DNA of 64,000 bases, from the NCBI GenBank assembly GCA_030374765.1, contig JARGXX010000037.1, positions 434,001-498,000 of the forward strand. The letters run 5' to 3'. Of this stretch, positions 44,041 to 56,226 are shown in pieces; positions within the stretch are counted from its first letter, which is position 1; each line of letters starts with the position of its first letter. This DNA is from Agarophyton chilense (taxonomy: Eukaryota; Rhodophyta; Florideophyceae; Gracilariales; Gracilariaceae). Position numbers and translations under genes: made by a program. The notes beneath the pieces are model-generated. The model was given only the letters and a program-made list of their open reading frames with translations, was not told the DNA's origin and ran no database searches.

Positions 44041-44702
44041 AGTTTCAACAAATCCTCAATGTCCCAATCAGCTTCACCCTGTTCATATCCTCAGAATGAC
44101 GCTCTTTTTTCTCAGCTTACCTTCAAGAACTTCTCTGCATCACCCCATCTTTACCGTCATCTTACCATCACCGTCATTCTAAGCGCCACCCTTACCTCAA
44201 CTTCATCCGAGTAGCATCTCTCACCTCTATCTCTCTGTCTCTTTTTGCGTCAATTAATGGTGACATGCACACGTTCGGGTCATTCAAGGGGTATATCCTC
44301 TCCCCCTTGGGTGTACAAAAACGCTAAGAACAACACACCATCTAGGCCAATCAGCGATGCCAAAAACCATCGTATTGAAAACTGCTATGATCGTCGCCCT
44401 TCTGATGACCATCATCTTAACGACGGTGATCACCCACAAGACAGGCAAGAACCTCATGATATCCATCACCATCATGACGAATATCACACTGAGAGCAACT
44501 AACGAAGTCAGGATGACATTTTCACAGACAGCAGACCATCCGCAAGTTGGATAAACGCAAAAAACATGCCAACATCACCGCCTACACGGATTATAACCGG
44601 TTTTTCTCGAGCACATGTTGTCGCCCCGCCGTTCCCACCTCGTCGAAAAAGCGCAAATGTCGCTGTTAGAACGGAGGTTCTGCAGAATTCTCACAGCAAC
44701 TC
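44041..44702. other. C/T-rich tract, then possible left part of Harbinger element 3
   Basis: A plus-strand open stretch 44245-44748 (one stop at 44500) encodes a His/Asp-rich segment (DDHHLNDGDHPQ and HDIHHHHDEYH). It is of unknown meaning. No terminal repeat of the Harbinger element was found. Confidence 0.35.
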
Positions 44703-45034
44703 TTGTCACGGGGGGCAAAAAACGCGATCTATTACGCGCCGGGTGTGACTAAGAGCCACGACGCCAACGATTTGTGCTTCCCAGAAACTGGAGCGACATT
44801 TGATGTCGATGAAGAGCTATATCTTTCCCTCAACGCCGCTCCCGCTCACTTGTACAGCCGAAAAATTTCCCCAAACTGTACTTTATTCTGCATTAAGACG
44901 ACGAAAATCGTCAGGATCTGTCACAATGGCAATTTAGCATCTCGGCTGTTACGAGCAGGTGTGTCGGAATGTGGGCATATCGAAACTCTAGCATTGGAAT
45001 GGGAAGATCAACGATGCATTGATACTGCGGCTGC
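44703..45034 (+). pseudogene. 5' part of Harbinger element 3 DNA-binding ORF, cut by element C
   Basis: An open frame enters the left target duplication of element C in the frame that resumes, after removing the element, as the SANT-like ORF at 56227. The 110 codons here are not recognised and may be partly intergenic. What supports continuity is the perfect GCTGC duplication and the frame match (DTAA then TDAARVGGGRGR). Confidence 0.45.
45030..45034. repeat. Target site duplication, left copy (GCTGC)
   Basis: Identical to 56227-56231 on the other side of element C. Confidence 0.9.
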
Positions 45035-45667
45035 TGTCGTACAATCACCTCTGGGGTATGCTATTGTCTTGTCTACGGAGCGTAGTGACGCTCAACCGTA
45101 GGGAGCCTGGTGACGCTCAACCTTAGAAGGTAGACGTAATAAACCTCGATTGTAACAGGGCACCGTGAAAACCTGCAGGTGCAAACGGTGGGGCAACTAG
45201 TCTATACCGAGTAGGTGAAAGATGGTAGGCGTCGACGAGCGGGAAAGCCTTTGTGGTAGTTGAGAAACGATGAACCAAAAGGTATAGTCGTGACCCAAGT
45301 GGTGCCTGTCTTTATCAGATTAGGATGTGGGAGGTGCAGTTCCCTATATGCAGTGGACTGCACTCTCCAGATCACCCGGGAGGTGCCAGCAAGGCACGGT
45401 CCCTGACCTAGTGTCAGAGACCTGGCTGCACTGGCTACAGTGCCAGGTGGCCACTCCACTACTGTACTAAAATGAATATAATTACAATTACAATTACTAA
45501 CAATTACTCAACCAGAAGGTACATGTCAACACTACACGTGGTTGACAACACCTAGATGGTAGCTCGCCCGGAGCTGCCTGGCCGATGATCCCTCGCACCC
45601 ATCACCTACAAGGTCAGTGTAGTATATTGACAACCTCAAAGGTCAGACCTTCTGCCAATATACGACA
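45035..45667 (-). repeat. 3' LTR of element C
   Basis: 633 bp, TGTCGTA to TACGACA. Includes an AATTACAATTAC-like A/T run near 45480-45505 shared with the other LTR. Confidence 0.95.
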
Positions 45668-45680
45668 GACCCCCTTCCTA
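45668..45680 (-). other. Polypurine tract of element C
   Basis: On the minus strand, AGGAAGGGGGTC directly precedes the 3' LTR. Confidence 0.7.
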
Positions 45681-46511
45681 CCCGTGAGGCACGCTCCGTG
45701 TGTCCTTCCATCGACCCATAGAGGTGTAGCGGGCGACAGCGGCGCGGGCATCGGAGTGGTGTCTGCACACGGCACGCGATCCCTTGAGGTGCAGAACTCG
45801 GCGCCAGTATCGCTTTGGGGGGGGGCGCGCGGCGATGTCGGCGCACGAATTGAGCGACAACCATTCGGGTAGGGACTGTTATGAGGACGATGCAGTGGAA
45901 CTAGCGCACTCGCGGACACCGTTTCGGTAGTGGCCCTGCTTGCTTGCGATTCTGCTTCCGCATAGCCCCCCTGTCTAACCAAGTTGGTGTCAGACCTTTT
46001 CCCCATTACTCAAACTTCAGTTCCCTCCTAGGTCCCTGCGCAGCGACGACCCGCCTGGTCGTTCCCACGGCTCGACAACCCTTCAGGTAGTGCTGCCCTT
46101 AATTGGCGGCGTCGCGACTGTAACCGTTTGTCCGGCTTTTCCCTGAAGGTTTCCGGGCTTCTCAACCTTTCAGGTTTCGTCTACCTTGTAAGGATTGACA
46201 CGTGGCGCCGGTGGGGCCTGAGCCTGCGTCGATACAACCATTGAGGTGTTGGCCTGGGTCCGTGGTGGAAGCTTCCGGGTGTGAGACCTTATTCGTGTTG
46301 AGCGGCCCCGTCAGTAATTACTCGACCTTTTTCCGGTTTTGCATTCCGGTTTACCCTCAATGCAATGACAGGATCGCGCCGCCTCTGCGCACGCGTTCGA
46401 ACCCATTCGGTACCACGTCGGTGCCCCTCGCGCCGCATCGTGGATTCGTCACCGATACCATGAAGGGGTGGGTCGTCCCCACAAGCAGCACCAGCGCTCG
46501 GGAGACGTGAG

Positions 46512-48783
46512 ATGCCGGTTACCATTGAGGTTGAAGAAGTTGGAGATTCGGAGGGGATTGATACCCCTGCAGTTATGTCTTTCAGGTCGGATTGGTCCCG
46601 TTCCACAATACCTCAAAGGTCTGGACCCGCTCGCGACCGCACGCCGGCCACTGTTGTACCCGGAAGGTCAGTGTCGGTACTACCGGAAAGGTTGGATCCG
46701 TTGGCCATCTGCTCAGAACGGACCGAGGAGGCTCTACTTCAGAAGGATGAATACCCGCTGGTGTTCACCGCGGCGGTGGGGGTCCAGTCATCACCTCGTT
46801 CGTCGGGTCGAGCTACGGCCTTCCCAACCATTTCAGGTAGCGGCCCATCTCGTGGCCGTGGACGCGGTGGTATTACCAAGAGGGTGACTTGCTCGACTTC
46901 GCGAACGCCTACCAACATTGGGTTTCGCAGGGTGCCTGTCCTTGCGACTCAGTTCTCCCCTGGGACTCCGGCTGACCCGTACCAACGCAGCGGTGGACTT
47001 CCTTCGACGATTCAAACCAATTGGGCTCACAATCTCGCGTTTGTTGCGGCGAATCGGAAGACGAGTCAGTATGGACTTTTTGCTATTACCTTCGACCAGG
47101 TGACGAACAATGACCTGTTGAAGCATGATTGGCCTGTGGCGGTGGGGAATTCGTCACTGCGTTGGGACTGCGAGCGCCTTCGCTCCGTTCCATTGCTTTT
47201 GAAGAAACGGGACCAAGAGTCTCAACCTTGTCAGGGTCGACTGGCATGTTACCAGAGTCCGCAGCGACATATACCTTTGAGGTATTTCATCCCGCCGACA
47301 TACCCGAGCGACTTGCCGTATGTGCGCATCGAACCGGAGCTGGATTATTACCGTCGATTGGTGGTGCAAGTGTGCCAGTACCCGTCTATTCCGGAGACTT
47401 ACCTTCCGGTTTCACCTCACTTGGTTTCCCTGAATCGGCCTTTCACCACTATCAACTGGGCTGAGCGTAGTAGGTGGGGCGAGGATGCAGCGACGGAGAG
47501 TCGCGTTCGCACTCGCAACTCGTACACTCGCGTTATGCATATGTTTCAAAACGTCGAGTACTTCTCACAACCTACGAAGGATAGAGGCGATTGGTAAGTG
47601 CTTCTACCAGAGTGATGGCAGTCCTATGAGGTTCCGTTGTCACTGAGCGTGCCCACTCCGCCGGTCTTCGCGTACTTCGGGAGTCATATTTCCCGCAACC
47701 TAGAGAGGTATTACCTCATTTGGTCGATTGCCCTCACGGAATGGACCTTATTGGTTGCCATCCTGGCTCTAGAGGCCGCTCGTTACGGTATCGATTGGGA
47801 TTGTCGCAATCCCGACTCTGACCCATACCGAGATGGTGTTCAACCTGTAGGTCGCATCTTCTTCATACCTCCGAGGGTTGCCCAGGATATTTCCCGATTT
47901 GGTTACGAGAACATCGTGGAGGGGAGCGATTATACCGTGAAGGATTTGGACTCGTATCTCGAGCAGAGCAAGAATTACCATTGGGATTCCCATCAAGGTT
48001 GGGAGCCTTTCGATCCCGCTGCTTGGGAGATAGTGCCTCGCCACGCAAAATACTATCCCGGGGAGCTTCCTGTTTATGGAGCTCCCGCGAGCCCCGAACC
48101 TTATCATGGTACTCTGGAGACACCAGTTGGTCGTTATGCTGGTCCCTTCCCGTCGGAGCCGTTACCTCAAGGTCGTAAGTCGCCTATCCTTACGGGTGTG
48201 ACTCCTACTCAACCGAGCTCCTTGCGGGGTTGCTGGTCCGTTTCGACCTCTGTTGGCGAGTATTGCTCGTCGTTCACCTCAACCTATGATGGATTTTCCG
48301 GCCGTGGTCGGTTTGCTGGCTCAACTTCGCCAGTCTTGCGTCACCAACTTTCAGAGGGCTGGTCCTACCTCCGTGGTTGCTGTATTAACGCTCCTTGAAG
48401 GTTTGCTGCCGCGCCATGCGCAATAAATGAAGGCGCTGAACCATCTTGGTGAGTTACGGAATCAGTTCCAGTTGGACATGTACCAACTGGCCACCCGTCA
48501 GGTTGCCAATCTGGCAAGCGTCTCTGCTGCTGCGCCATCTGATCCTTTGTTGGATCCCGTTCTACGTTCAAACTTGAACCCTGCGGTTTTGCAATCTCCT
48601 CCGGCGGTTCCTTTCGTTCATCCTCTCTTGGTTTCGACTCCTCTCTCCAGTGGCTGGGCTACCGTTCCTTCGCTACCTCTTAGGTCGATGGCTACTAGCA
48701 TTTCCGCAGGTTTTCCTCCGCGGGTAGTCAATAACACGGGTCCTCCTGTTTCCATTGCTCCTAAACCGACAGGTCCTTCTTAA
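46512..48783 (+). pseudogene. Antisense-encoded third ORF of element C
   Basis: Function unknown. Opposite in strand to gag-pol and convergent with it; its end (48783) is about 130 bases from the end of the chromodomain frame (48915). One frame from ATG 46512 to 48398 is interrupted only by TAA at 47595 and TGA at 47613. Around 48200-48300 it shifts into the frame that continues through TAA 48424 to 48783 (LGELRNQFQLDMYQLATRQV). The region around 47600-47790 aligns with the element B antisense ORF: VLLPE*WQSYEV against VLLPGWWSSVEV, AYFGSH against SYLGSY, IWSIALTEW against LWSLGLTEW, and ALEAARYG against LWEAYDQY. An earlier 45585-45872 ORF starts within the LTR and may be a leader. No known fold, signal peptide or membrane helix was recognised. 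Confidence 0.7.
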
Positions 48784-48914
48784 TGTAAAATGTTGTCTCT
48801 TCTTGTCTCCTCTACTGTTACATTTGGTTGTTCTTTCGTATCCTCCCTTGTAGGTAATCTGACACGCATACGCGTCCACCTTCTGCGGAAAATGACATCT
48901 TTTCTCCCCCTTCC

Positions 48915-49150
48915 TTAGGCCTGAGTACCACGAAGGTCTAAGGTTAGCTTTCTGCAGCCATCAGCTCCTTGCGACGGCGCCAATACCTGATACGAAAGTT
49001 TGGGGGTACTGCGGCTGGGGGGTTGGAGGGTGTCCCCTTCTGGGCCCCAGCCGTACCACCTGACGGTGTACTTCAGACCAATGTAGGTTCGCGTGTGGCT
49101 TACCAGACGGTCAACGGGAAATTCTTCTGAGGTTTGGTTCTGATCTTTCG
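48915..49150 (-). pseudogene. Chromodomain of element C (shifted frame)
   Basis: Downstream of the stop at 49164 a different minus frame reads EEFPVDRLVSHT, then LKYTVRWYGWGPEGDTLQPP, matching the element B chromodomain EFVVGRILEH and LVRWYGYGPEWDSDEP. It ends at TAA 48917-48915. Chromodomains of this kind target integration to marked chromatin. A frameshift separates it from integrase. Confidence 0.75.
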
Positions 49151-49163
49151 AGTGAACGCTACC

Positions 49164-52100
49164 TCAAGGGTTCATATGTTCCGAGTTGGGAGCTTCGTGT
49201 GTGAGAGCCGGGTCAGGAGCTCCCGCTGTTACCGTTTGGGGTTCCATTTCCGTCCCTGTTAGAGGGTTGTAATCCGGATCATCACGTTGACGGTCATCGT
49301 TCACCTCAATTGGGGTGGGGTCCTCCGAGGGTCGAGTGCGCAGAGCTACCGCTCTGGGCTCTCGGGCTGTGGTGTCCGCCTCCATGCCGTGTTGAACCGT
49401 TTCAGGTGCTACCGTAATACGGTCAATTGATATCGTATTCGGTATTCCGTCCTGTTCAACCGTAACGGTGTGGTTGGATGCGTTCAGTACCTTATAGGGT
49501 CCCACTGATCTGGGTAGAAGCTTCGAATTCATATTTCTGTCAATAGCTTCGTCGTCTGCTTCATCACCCGGTCGTGGTCTTTTACCTGAAGGTGGGTTAT
49601 CTATGTAGACATATTGTCCCGAGGATACAGACACCACTTTGGTTATCCTACGGTCGTAGTCGGCCTTGTACCGCTTCTGGGCTGCAGTGAGGCGGCTCTC
49701 TGCATGTTTGAGAGCCCTCCTCAACCTCACAAGGGTATTCCGCTTGACCTGGGCAGGGGTCAGTGCGCCAGCTGCAGTGCTCGTGGTATGATCTCCCTGC
49801 ACTACAATACCTAGGGGGTGTCGCGACAGATCCAAATCAAAGGGAGTGGTCTGCGTTGAACGGTGTACCTGCAGGTTATAGGAGTAGGTGAGCGGTTGCA
49901 CCAGCTCATCCTACCCAGTTTGGTGCTCTTCCGTATAGTGCCGTATCCTTGATACCAAAGTGTAGTTAAAGCGCTCGACCTGTCCGTTCGTCTGCTGGTG
50001 GTAGGCAGTAGTGAAATAGTGCTTGATACCGAAGAGGTTACAGTCTGCTTCGAAGAACTTCAATGCCAAGTTTGAACCATTATCGGCAAAAAGGTACAGT
50101 GGTGCATCGTACAGGTATACCCAATTGTTGAGGAACGCGATCGCCAGCGTGGTTGACTTCGTCTCCTTTAAAGGTATCGCTCTTGTGAGCTTCGAGAACC
50201 TGTCGGTGATCACTAGAATGTGCTGATATCCATTCTTGGTTTTGGGAAGTGGTCCTAGAAGGTATATCGCAACAAACTCCAGTAGACCCGCTGCTGGGAA
50301 CAGCTTGAGGTATTTTCGATGCTTTCGAATACCACCGCGGTTACGAACACAAAACTCGCATTGACCTACAAAAGTATAGACATCATGGGCCATATGAAGC
50401 CAATAGAACTGTTGCCTCAAGGTGTAATACATCCTGGTGGCACCGGGGTGTCCCGATAGTCGCGGGTAGTGCGCGAGATACAAGACTCTCGGGCGCAGTG
50501 CCTTCGGAACCACATTTTGAAGGCTACCATCCAAGGTTGACCTTCTCACGATGTACCGATTGTGGTCCACATCGAACGGTGATACTTTGAAACCAATTTG
50601 GTCAGCCATGGTTCTGCAGTACGCATCCTGGGCCTGTTCACGTAGAAATTTCTCTCGGGTTACGGGCATGACGTTCGTTTCCTCGAGGGTCAGTATCTGA
50701 GTTGCCGTGTCGGTGTTCCGCAAAGCACGTTCTTCAGGTGAGTCCCAACATCCTCCTAGGTGGTCGCCGGTACCATTTTGGTTTGATGACACCAAAAAGC
50801 AAGGGATATCATCGTCCACCGGTTCTGTCTCTAACATTGAGGTGTTTAAGCGTGACATAGCGTCAGGTATGTTGTGCTTGATACCTGGACGGTACTGTAC
50901 GTCGTATTCAAACTCGGACAGTCTCAACCTCCAACGGGCAAGTCCACCAGACGCATCTGCGGGTCCGAGGATCCTCCTTAACGCGTCGTGGTCCGTGCGC
51001 AACGTAAAGCGCTCACCATACAGGTGTAGAAAAAGCATCAACATGCTCCAAACTACTGCTAGACATTCCTTCTCGGTTACCATGTAGTTTTGCTCCGCCT
51101 CATTCATAGCGCGGCTCCAGTATTTTATAGGTAATTTGTATGCGTTGTGCTGCTCCTGCATGAGACAACAACCAATTTGGGCATGGGATGCATCTGTATC
51201 CAGAGTGTATGGTAGACCTGTTTTCTGTATCGCTAGGATTGGCGGCGACAACAGCGCTCGTTTCAATGCCTCAAAGATGTCCATTTATTCGTCCGATAGA
51301 TTCTCAAACCGTTCAGGTTCACCTTTCTGGAGCTTCTTGTTGAGGGGAGCCGCCATTTTCGCGAATCCCTTCACGAAGCGACGATAGACGTTAGATAAAC
51401 CTATAAAGGATCGTACGTCTGTCTGGGATCGTGGCAACTTGACCTTCTGTACGGCTCTAATGTTTCTTGGCGCAACCTCTAGGGTACCAGGGCCTATGAA
51501 GGAGCCCAGGTACTCAACCGTTCTGGTAAAGAAGACGCATTTTCACAGCTTCAGCGTCACTTCCGCCTCAGTTTGGAGGGTTAGTACGATGCGTATGTGT
51601 GCAAAGTGCTCTTGTACCGATCTGGAATAGATGATTACATCATCGATGTATACCAAGGCGGTTGTCCATTTAACCTTCGAAAGGATGATGTCCAGCACCC
51701 TTTGAAAGGTGGCTGGAGCATTGCGTAACCCTAACTGCATCCGCATGAAGCGAAACAAACCTGCATGGCACATGAAGGTCGTTTTGTCTCGATCTTCCTC
51801 ACCTACGGGTACCTGCCAATAACCACAATTGGCATCCAACGTGGAAAATATCTGCGTATCTCCCAAAGAGTCGATGCACTCATCCATTCTAGGTATCTGG
51901 TACGAATCCCTGATGGACACGCTATTTAGTCTGCTGTAGTCCACACAAAACCTTATACGGTTATCCCCTTTCTTCTGAACCAGAACCACGGGACCAGCCC
52001 AATCTGAGTTGGCTGGTTCAATTACCCCTTCTTGGAGCATTCGCTCCACTTCTTTGAGTTCTATCTCTCTCGCGTTCAGACCTGCTCGGTATGGTTGCTG

Positions 52101-53701
52101 ATAAATCGGCTTCGAGTCAGGGAGGAGCTCGATGCGATGCTGTGTGGCCTTAATTTGGCCCAGATGGCCTGACCACATGGTTTCGAACTCCTCCAGAAGG
52201 TCGATATTACGGCCCCGCTGTCGGCCGTTTTCTTTACCAATCTGGACTGTATCTTGCCATTGTCTCTCAAGGTCCGGTTTCTCTTCTTTGTCTACCGATG
52301 CCTTATCGGTTAGCTTCGCTTCCATGTTGGTATTTATCGATACCTTTGTGGTTGTGGACGCATTTGCACACCCCCCCTCCTTATCGAAGGCGACCTCGCC
52401 GAGATCAGTGTGAGCTACGGTGAAGACCCCTTGTGGTGCCGGTAGTGCGATGCCAACATTGGTATTTTCCGCCAACCTCACGTCATGACTGCTGGAGTTG
52501 CTGAGACACACCTTAAAGGGTTGATTTGGGATGTTGTCGACAATCCCGTTGGCCATCAAGGTGAGGTGTCGATGTGCTAATCTCGGATGGTTTTGTAGAA
52601 TGACCAGCCCGGTGGTCGCACACGACACCGGTACCAATATTTGGTGCATTGGCGGGATAACAACCTGTTTGGTAATGTGCACTTTGTTGGAGACCGTTTC
52701 GGTGGAGATCGTCTTCTTCGGTTTGACGAACCATCCCCGTTTGGTTTCCGTATTACCTGAAATGGCAATTCATCCCCCCTGACGTAGGGCGACGGTATGG
52801 GAACCAGGAAGGATTGCTTTGACATGTCTGTCAATGAAGTTCGTACCAAGTAGGCAGTCTGTTGGCAAACGGTCGACAACAAAGAATTGTGGTCTTAACT
52901 TGAGGTGTCCGAGCTGCCCCACAGTGGTGAGCATACCTCGAAGGTTTAATGGGCGCTCATTTGCATCCACCAGCGGGTTGTTGTCGGGAGGTCGGCTCAA
53001 GTTCCGAAGTACCGCCTCAGGTATGACGTGGGAGTTCAGGACCTTTGGGCCGGCCCCCGTATCCAACATGCAGGTGACCGGAACCGCAAGGCGATCGGAG
53101 AAACACATTGAAGCACGTACTTTATAGTTGTTGTACTTCATATGACAAACCGGAATTGGTTGTGACGTGTTCTCTTCCACTTTCAAGGTTCTGGGTATCG
53201 ATTGGCCTTCCAATTGCTGGTTGGGTTCGGCCATTACGCCAACCATTCGGTTTTTTCCTCCTGTACGGGAGGGGTTGAGTCCAAGTTTGGTGTTTCCTCG
53301 ATGGTATTGACCTGTACCTGTGTACGGGGTTGGAACCTATTTGGTGCTTGCGTTGAATACCAATAGAGGCGTTGGTGATTCTGCCTGCGAGCCTGAATCA
53401 ACTGGTCTCTCATCCCTGGAGGTAAGTTAGGGCAATTGTTTGCCAAATGGTCTGTCGCGAGACAAAACCAGCAAACGAGGCCTCCAGTTTGAGGGTCTCG
53501 CGTTACCATTGAGGGGGGTTTCGAAACCTGGTTGGTAGGAGCAGTGGCGTAGGATGTGGGTGGCGAGTTATGGAAGCTCGCTCCTGGCATCCTATGCGAG
53601 CTCACCGAACTTGGCGGCGATTGTACCGAGTTTGGTGTATGCGTTGACGACCAATTTCCTCCCGTCAACGGTTTCGGGAACCGCCCATGGGTCACTACCA
53701 A
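49164..53701 (-). pseudogene. CCHC-PR-RT-RH-INT polyprotein of element C
   Basis: Begins (53701-53234) with a canonical zinc knuckle, CWFCLATDHLANNC, then passes by a frameshift at about 53240 into the pol frame. Protease LDTGAGPK lies at about 53055-53063 and LLGTNFIDRHVKAI follows. RT has YIDD at 51650-51639. RNase H includes YTLDTDASHAQIGC (about 51200). The integrase zinc pair is intact (CEFC), with D in YLLGPLPKT, D in FADNGSN and E in TNGQVERFN. Stops in frame: 52772-52770 TGA, 51545-51543 TGA, 51287-51285 TAA, 49913-49911 TAG. The last aligns with Trp in B (TGG to TAG). Catalytic motifs are complete, so the decay is mainly nonsense. Confidence 0.9.
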
Positions 53702-53837
53702 GTGGATAGCGGTTCCTCTAGGTACTATGATTTGCGAGCTACCCTCTGAGGTTGTTGTGTCTTCAATTTACAAGACTGGCCTTTTCGGTTTATCCTTCGA
53801 GGTTGGCGGCATGGCTGGTCTCTTTCCCAGCAGAAGG

Positions 53838-55517
53838 TTATCTCCAATGCCCTGGGAGTATCGATCCAGCCCATTGTAGTCTACCTTTTTGGTTAGTGGC
53901 TAGGTAATTGTGTACCAGATAATTGATCGCTTTGTCGACATTGTCGGCAAATAGCGACTTTAACCTCGAGGTAGTGAACACATTATCACAACAGGTTTCC
54001 AGATTCCAAAGCGCGAGCGAAAACTCCGATTCGGTTTGCCCAGACCTTTGATGGTCAGCGAGGACTTCCGAGTAAGCCTCGTGGATAACCTCATCTGTGG
54101 CGTATGTTTCCAAAAGAAAATTAACCACTTCTAGCTATGACTCCAACATCTCTGTGCCATCCTCATCCATCGCTAATGTGTTGCCGCGGAGCCTACCCTG
54201 CAGCAAGTAGTATGCTTGTCCTTTAAGGTAAAACTGAAATAGCCACATCGCAGCGACCTCGAAAAAACCATTTTGGTCACATGCAAGCTTGAACTTCTGT
54301 AAAAACTCAATTATCGCAATAAGATCCGTACCTGTGAAGGTTGTGTCACCCATTTGGAAGCTGAGCTTCTTGTGGTGCTTAATAATCTTCTGAGCCACCC
54401 CTTGGGTGTATTCAGAAGACTTGTTGATCAACCGATAATTCCTGTAGTCAACCGCTTTGGTGAACAGATCTTTCAAGGGTTGGTGCACCTCCAGGTCTAT
54501 TTCGGTGTCCGACTCAGAGTCGGGCGACTCATTGTATCGCTTTTTACCCTTTCGGTTCTTTTTCGACGACTTCTTCGTCGACCTGTTCGTTTTCTTCTTC
54601 TTATTATCTTTACGGTCATCATCCGACGATGAACTCGTATCGGAACTGGAGTCTGACGAGTCGGGATCTGAATCATCCTCTCGATTCTTTCCCCTCTTCG
54701 TCCTCCGCTTCTTCCCTTTTCGGTTTCTTCGTCGCTCATCCAACGAGTCAGACGAATCGTCCGTGGGACCACCTCCATGGGTATCCTTTTGAACGAGACG
54801 TGTAATTGGTTGCAGGCAAATGTCTTGAGAATCTACCTTCCCCGGGACCTCTTGACTCTGCCTTGGACCTTGTAGGTACTCACTATCAGTAGGTAAGTGT
54901 TTAGAATGAGTGGAATGACCCATTTGGAACCCTTGTGGTATGCGCTTTGCGATGTTCACCTGTGTAGGTCGGGATTTTGTGAATCCCTCGGAAACCCAAA
55001 GGTCCTGCACAGCGCTGTAAACATGCCCCCTAGCATCTGCAAAGAGATACTGTTTCACCATTTCAGTTAACCTTTCCGATAGCTCTTGAGCTGCTCGGTC
55101 AATCACAATACGGGTAAATGCATCGACGTCCATTGATGGCGGAACCATCCGGGTATCCGACTTCTCCTTTATGGTTAATGCATCCTCGACCGCGAGGGTG
55201 ACGAGCGCTTTCGCTTGCTCTTCGACGTGAGGCCATAGCTCCTCCGCTGCAACCTCAATTGGTAATTCCCTTTGAGGTTCCGTTTCCATAGGCGGCGGAC
55301 CATGTACCTTTACGGTTTTGTCCCGAGGGTACCGGAGCAGCTCCTCGGGGTTTTCCAGAATCGGTTGAGCCGATGGGGCTCCTTTAGAACCTTTATGGCT
55401 TGGCGGGGCGCTCGCACCACGCGTATTCCTTTTAGGTCGTTCCATTTGTGACCAATAGTGGTATCCTGTATTGCTTTGCTGGATTTCCTGAAACCAAATA
55501 GGTCTACGAGCGTCCAA
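53838..55517 (-). pseudogene. Gag of element C
   Basis: ATG at 55517. The first 460 codons include an acidic/basic alternating tract (RKGKKRRTKRG and DSDPDSSDSSSDTSSSSDDD) and the gag core with VDYRNYRL, as in A and D. TAG at 54137-54135 sits where D has Trp (SWPEAVEYLL against S*LEVVNFLL), so TGG to TAG. The frame continues to a stop at 53838 and the zinc knuckle follows in another frame. Sequence is far diverged from A and D but the order of motifs is the same. Confidence 0.85.
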
Positions 55518-55570
55518 TCCTTCTCGGAATCTCGTGTGAACCGTTAAGGTACGACGAAACCTAAAAATAC

Positions 55571-55589
55571 TTTCTAAGTCGGGAGACCA
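55571..55589 (-). other. Primer binding site of element C
   Basis: Minus strand TGGTCTCCCGACTTAGAAA, three bases after the 5' LTR. Nearly identical to the site in fragment A despite different LTR sequences. Confidence 0.85.
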
Positions 55590-55592
55590 AAA

Positions 55593-56226
55593 TGTCGTAC
55601 AATCACCTCTGGGGTATGCTACTGTCTTGTCTCGGGAGCGTGGTGACGCTCAACCGTAGGGAGAGAGGTGACGCTAAACCTTAGAAGGTAGACGTAGTAA
55701 ACCTCGATGGTAACAGGGCACTGTGAAAACCCGCAGGGGAAAACGGCGGGGCAACTAGCCTATACCGTGTAGGTGAACGATGGTAGGCGTTGACGCGCGG
55801 GAAAGCCTGTGTGGTAGTTGAGAAACGATGAACCAAAAGATAAATTGGTGACCCAAGTGGTGTCTGTCTTTATCAGATTAGGATGGGGGAGGTGCAGTTC
55901 CCTATATGCAGTGGACTGCACTCTCCAGATCACCCGGGAGGTGCCAGCAATGCACGGTCTCTGACCTAGTGTCAGAGACCTGGCCAGCACTGGCTACAGT
56001 GCCAGGTGGCCACTCCACTACTGTACTAAAATGAATATAATTACAATTACAAGTACTAATAATTACTCAACCAGAAGGTACATTTCAACACTACACGTGG
56101 CTGACAACACCTAGATGGTAGCCCGCCCGGAGCTGCCTGGCCGATGATCCCTCGCACCCATCACCTACGGTGTCAGTGCAGTATATTGACAACCTCAAAG
56201 GTCAGACCTTCTGCCACTATACGACA
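55593..56226 (-). repeat. 5' LTR of element C
   Basis: 634 bp, same ends as the 3' LTR, with about 40 differences by eye. Confidence 0.95.

Larger units (their letters stand above)
45035..56226 (-). mobile_element. Full-length Ty3/gypsy chromodomain element C
   Basis: 11,192 bp, bounded by two LTRs that start TGTCGTA and end TACGACA, with a perfect 5-bp duplication GCTGC outside. On the minus strand: 5' LTR, PBS, gag, PR-RT-RH-INT, chromodomain. Then an oppositely oriented ORF, polypurine tract and 3' LTR. The LTR pair differs at roughly 6% of sites by eye, so insertion is not recent. It interrupts the DNA-binding ORF of a Harbinger transposon. Confidence 0.95.
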
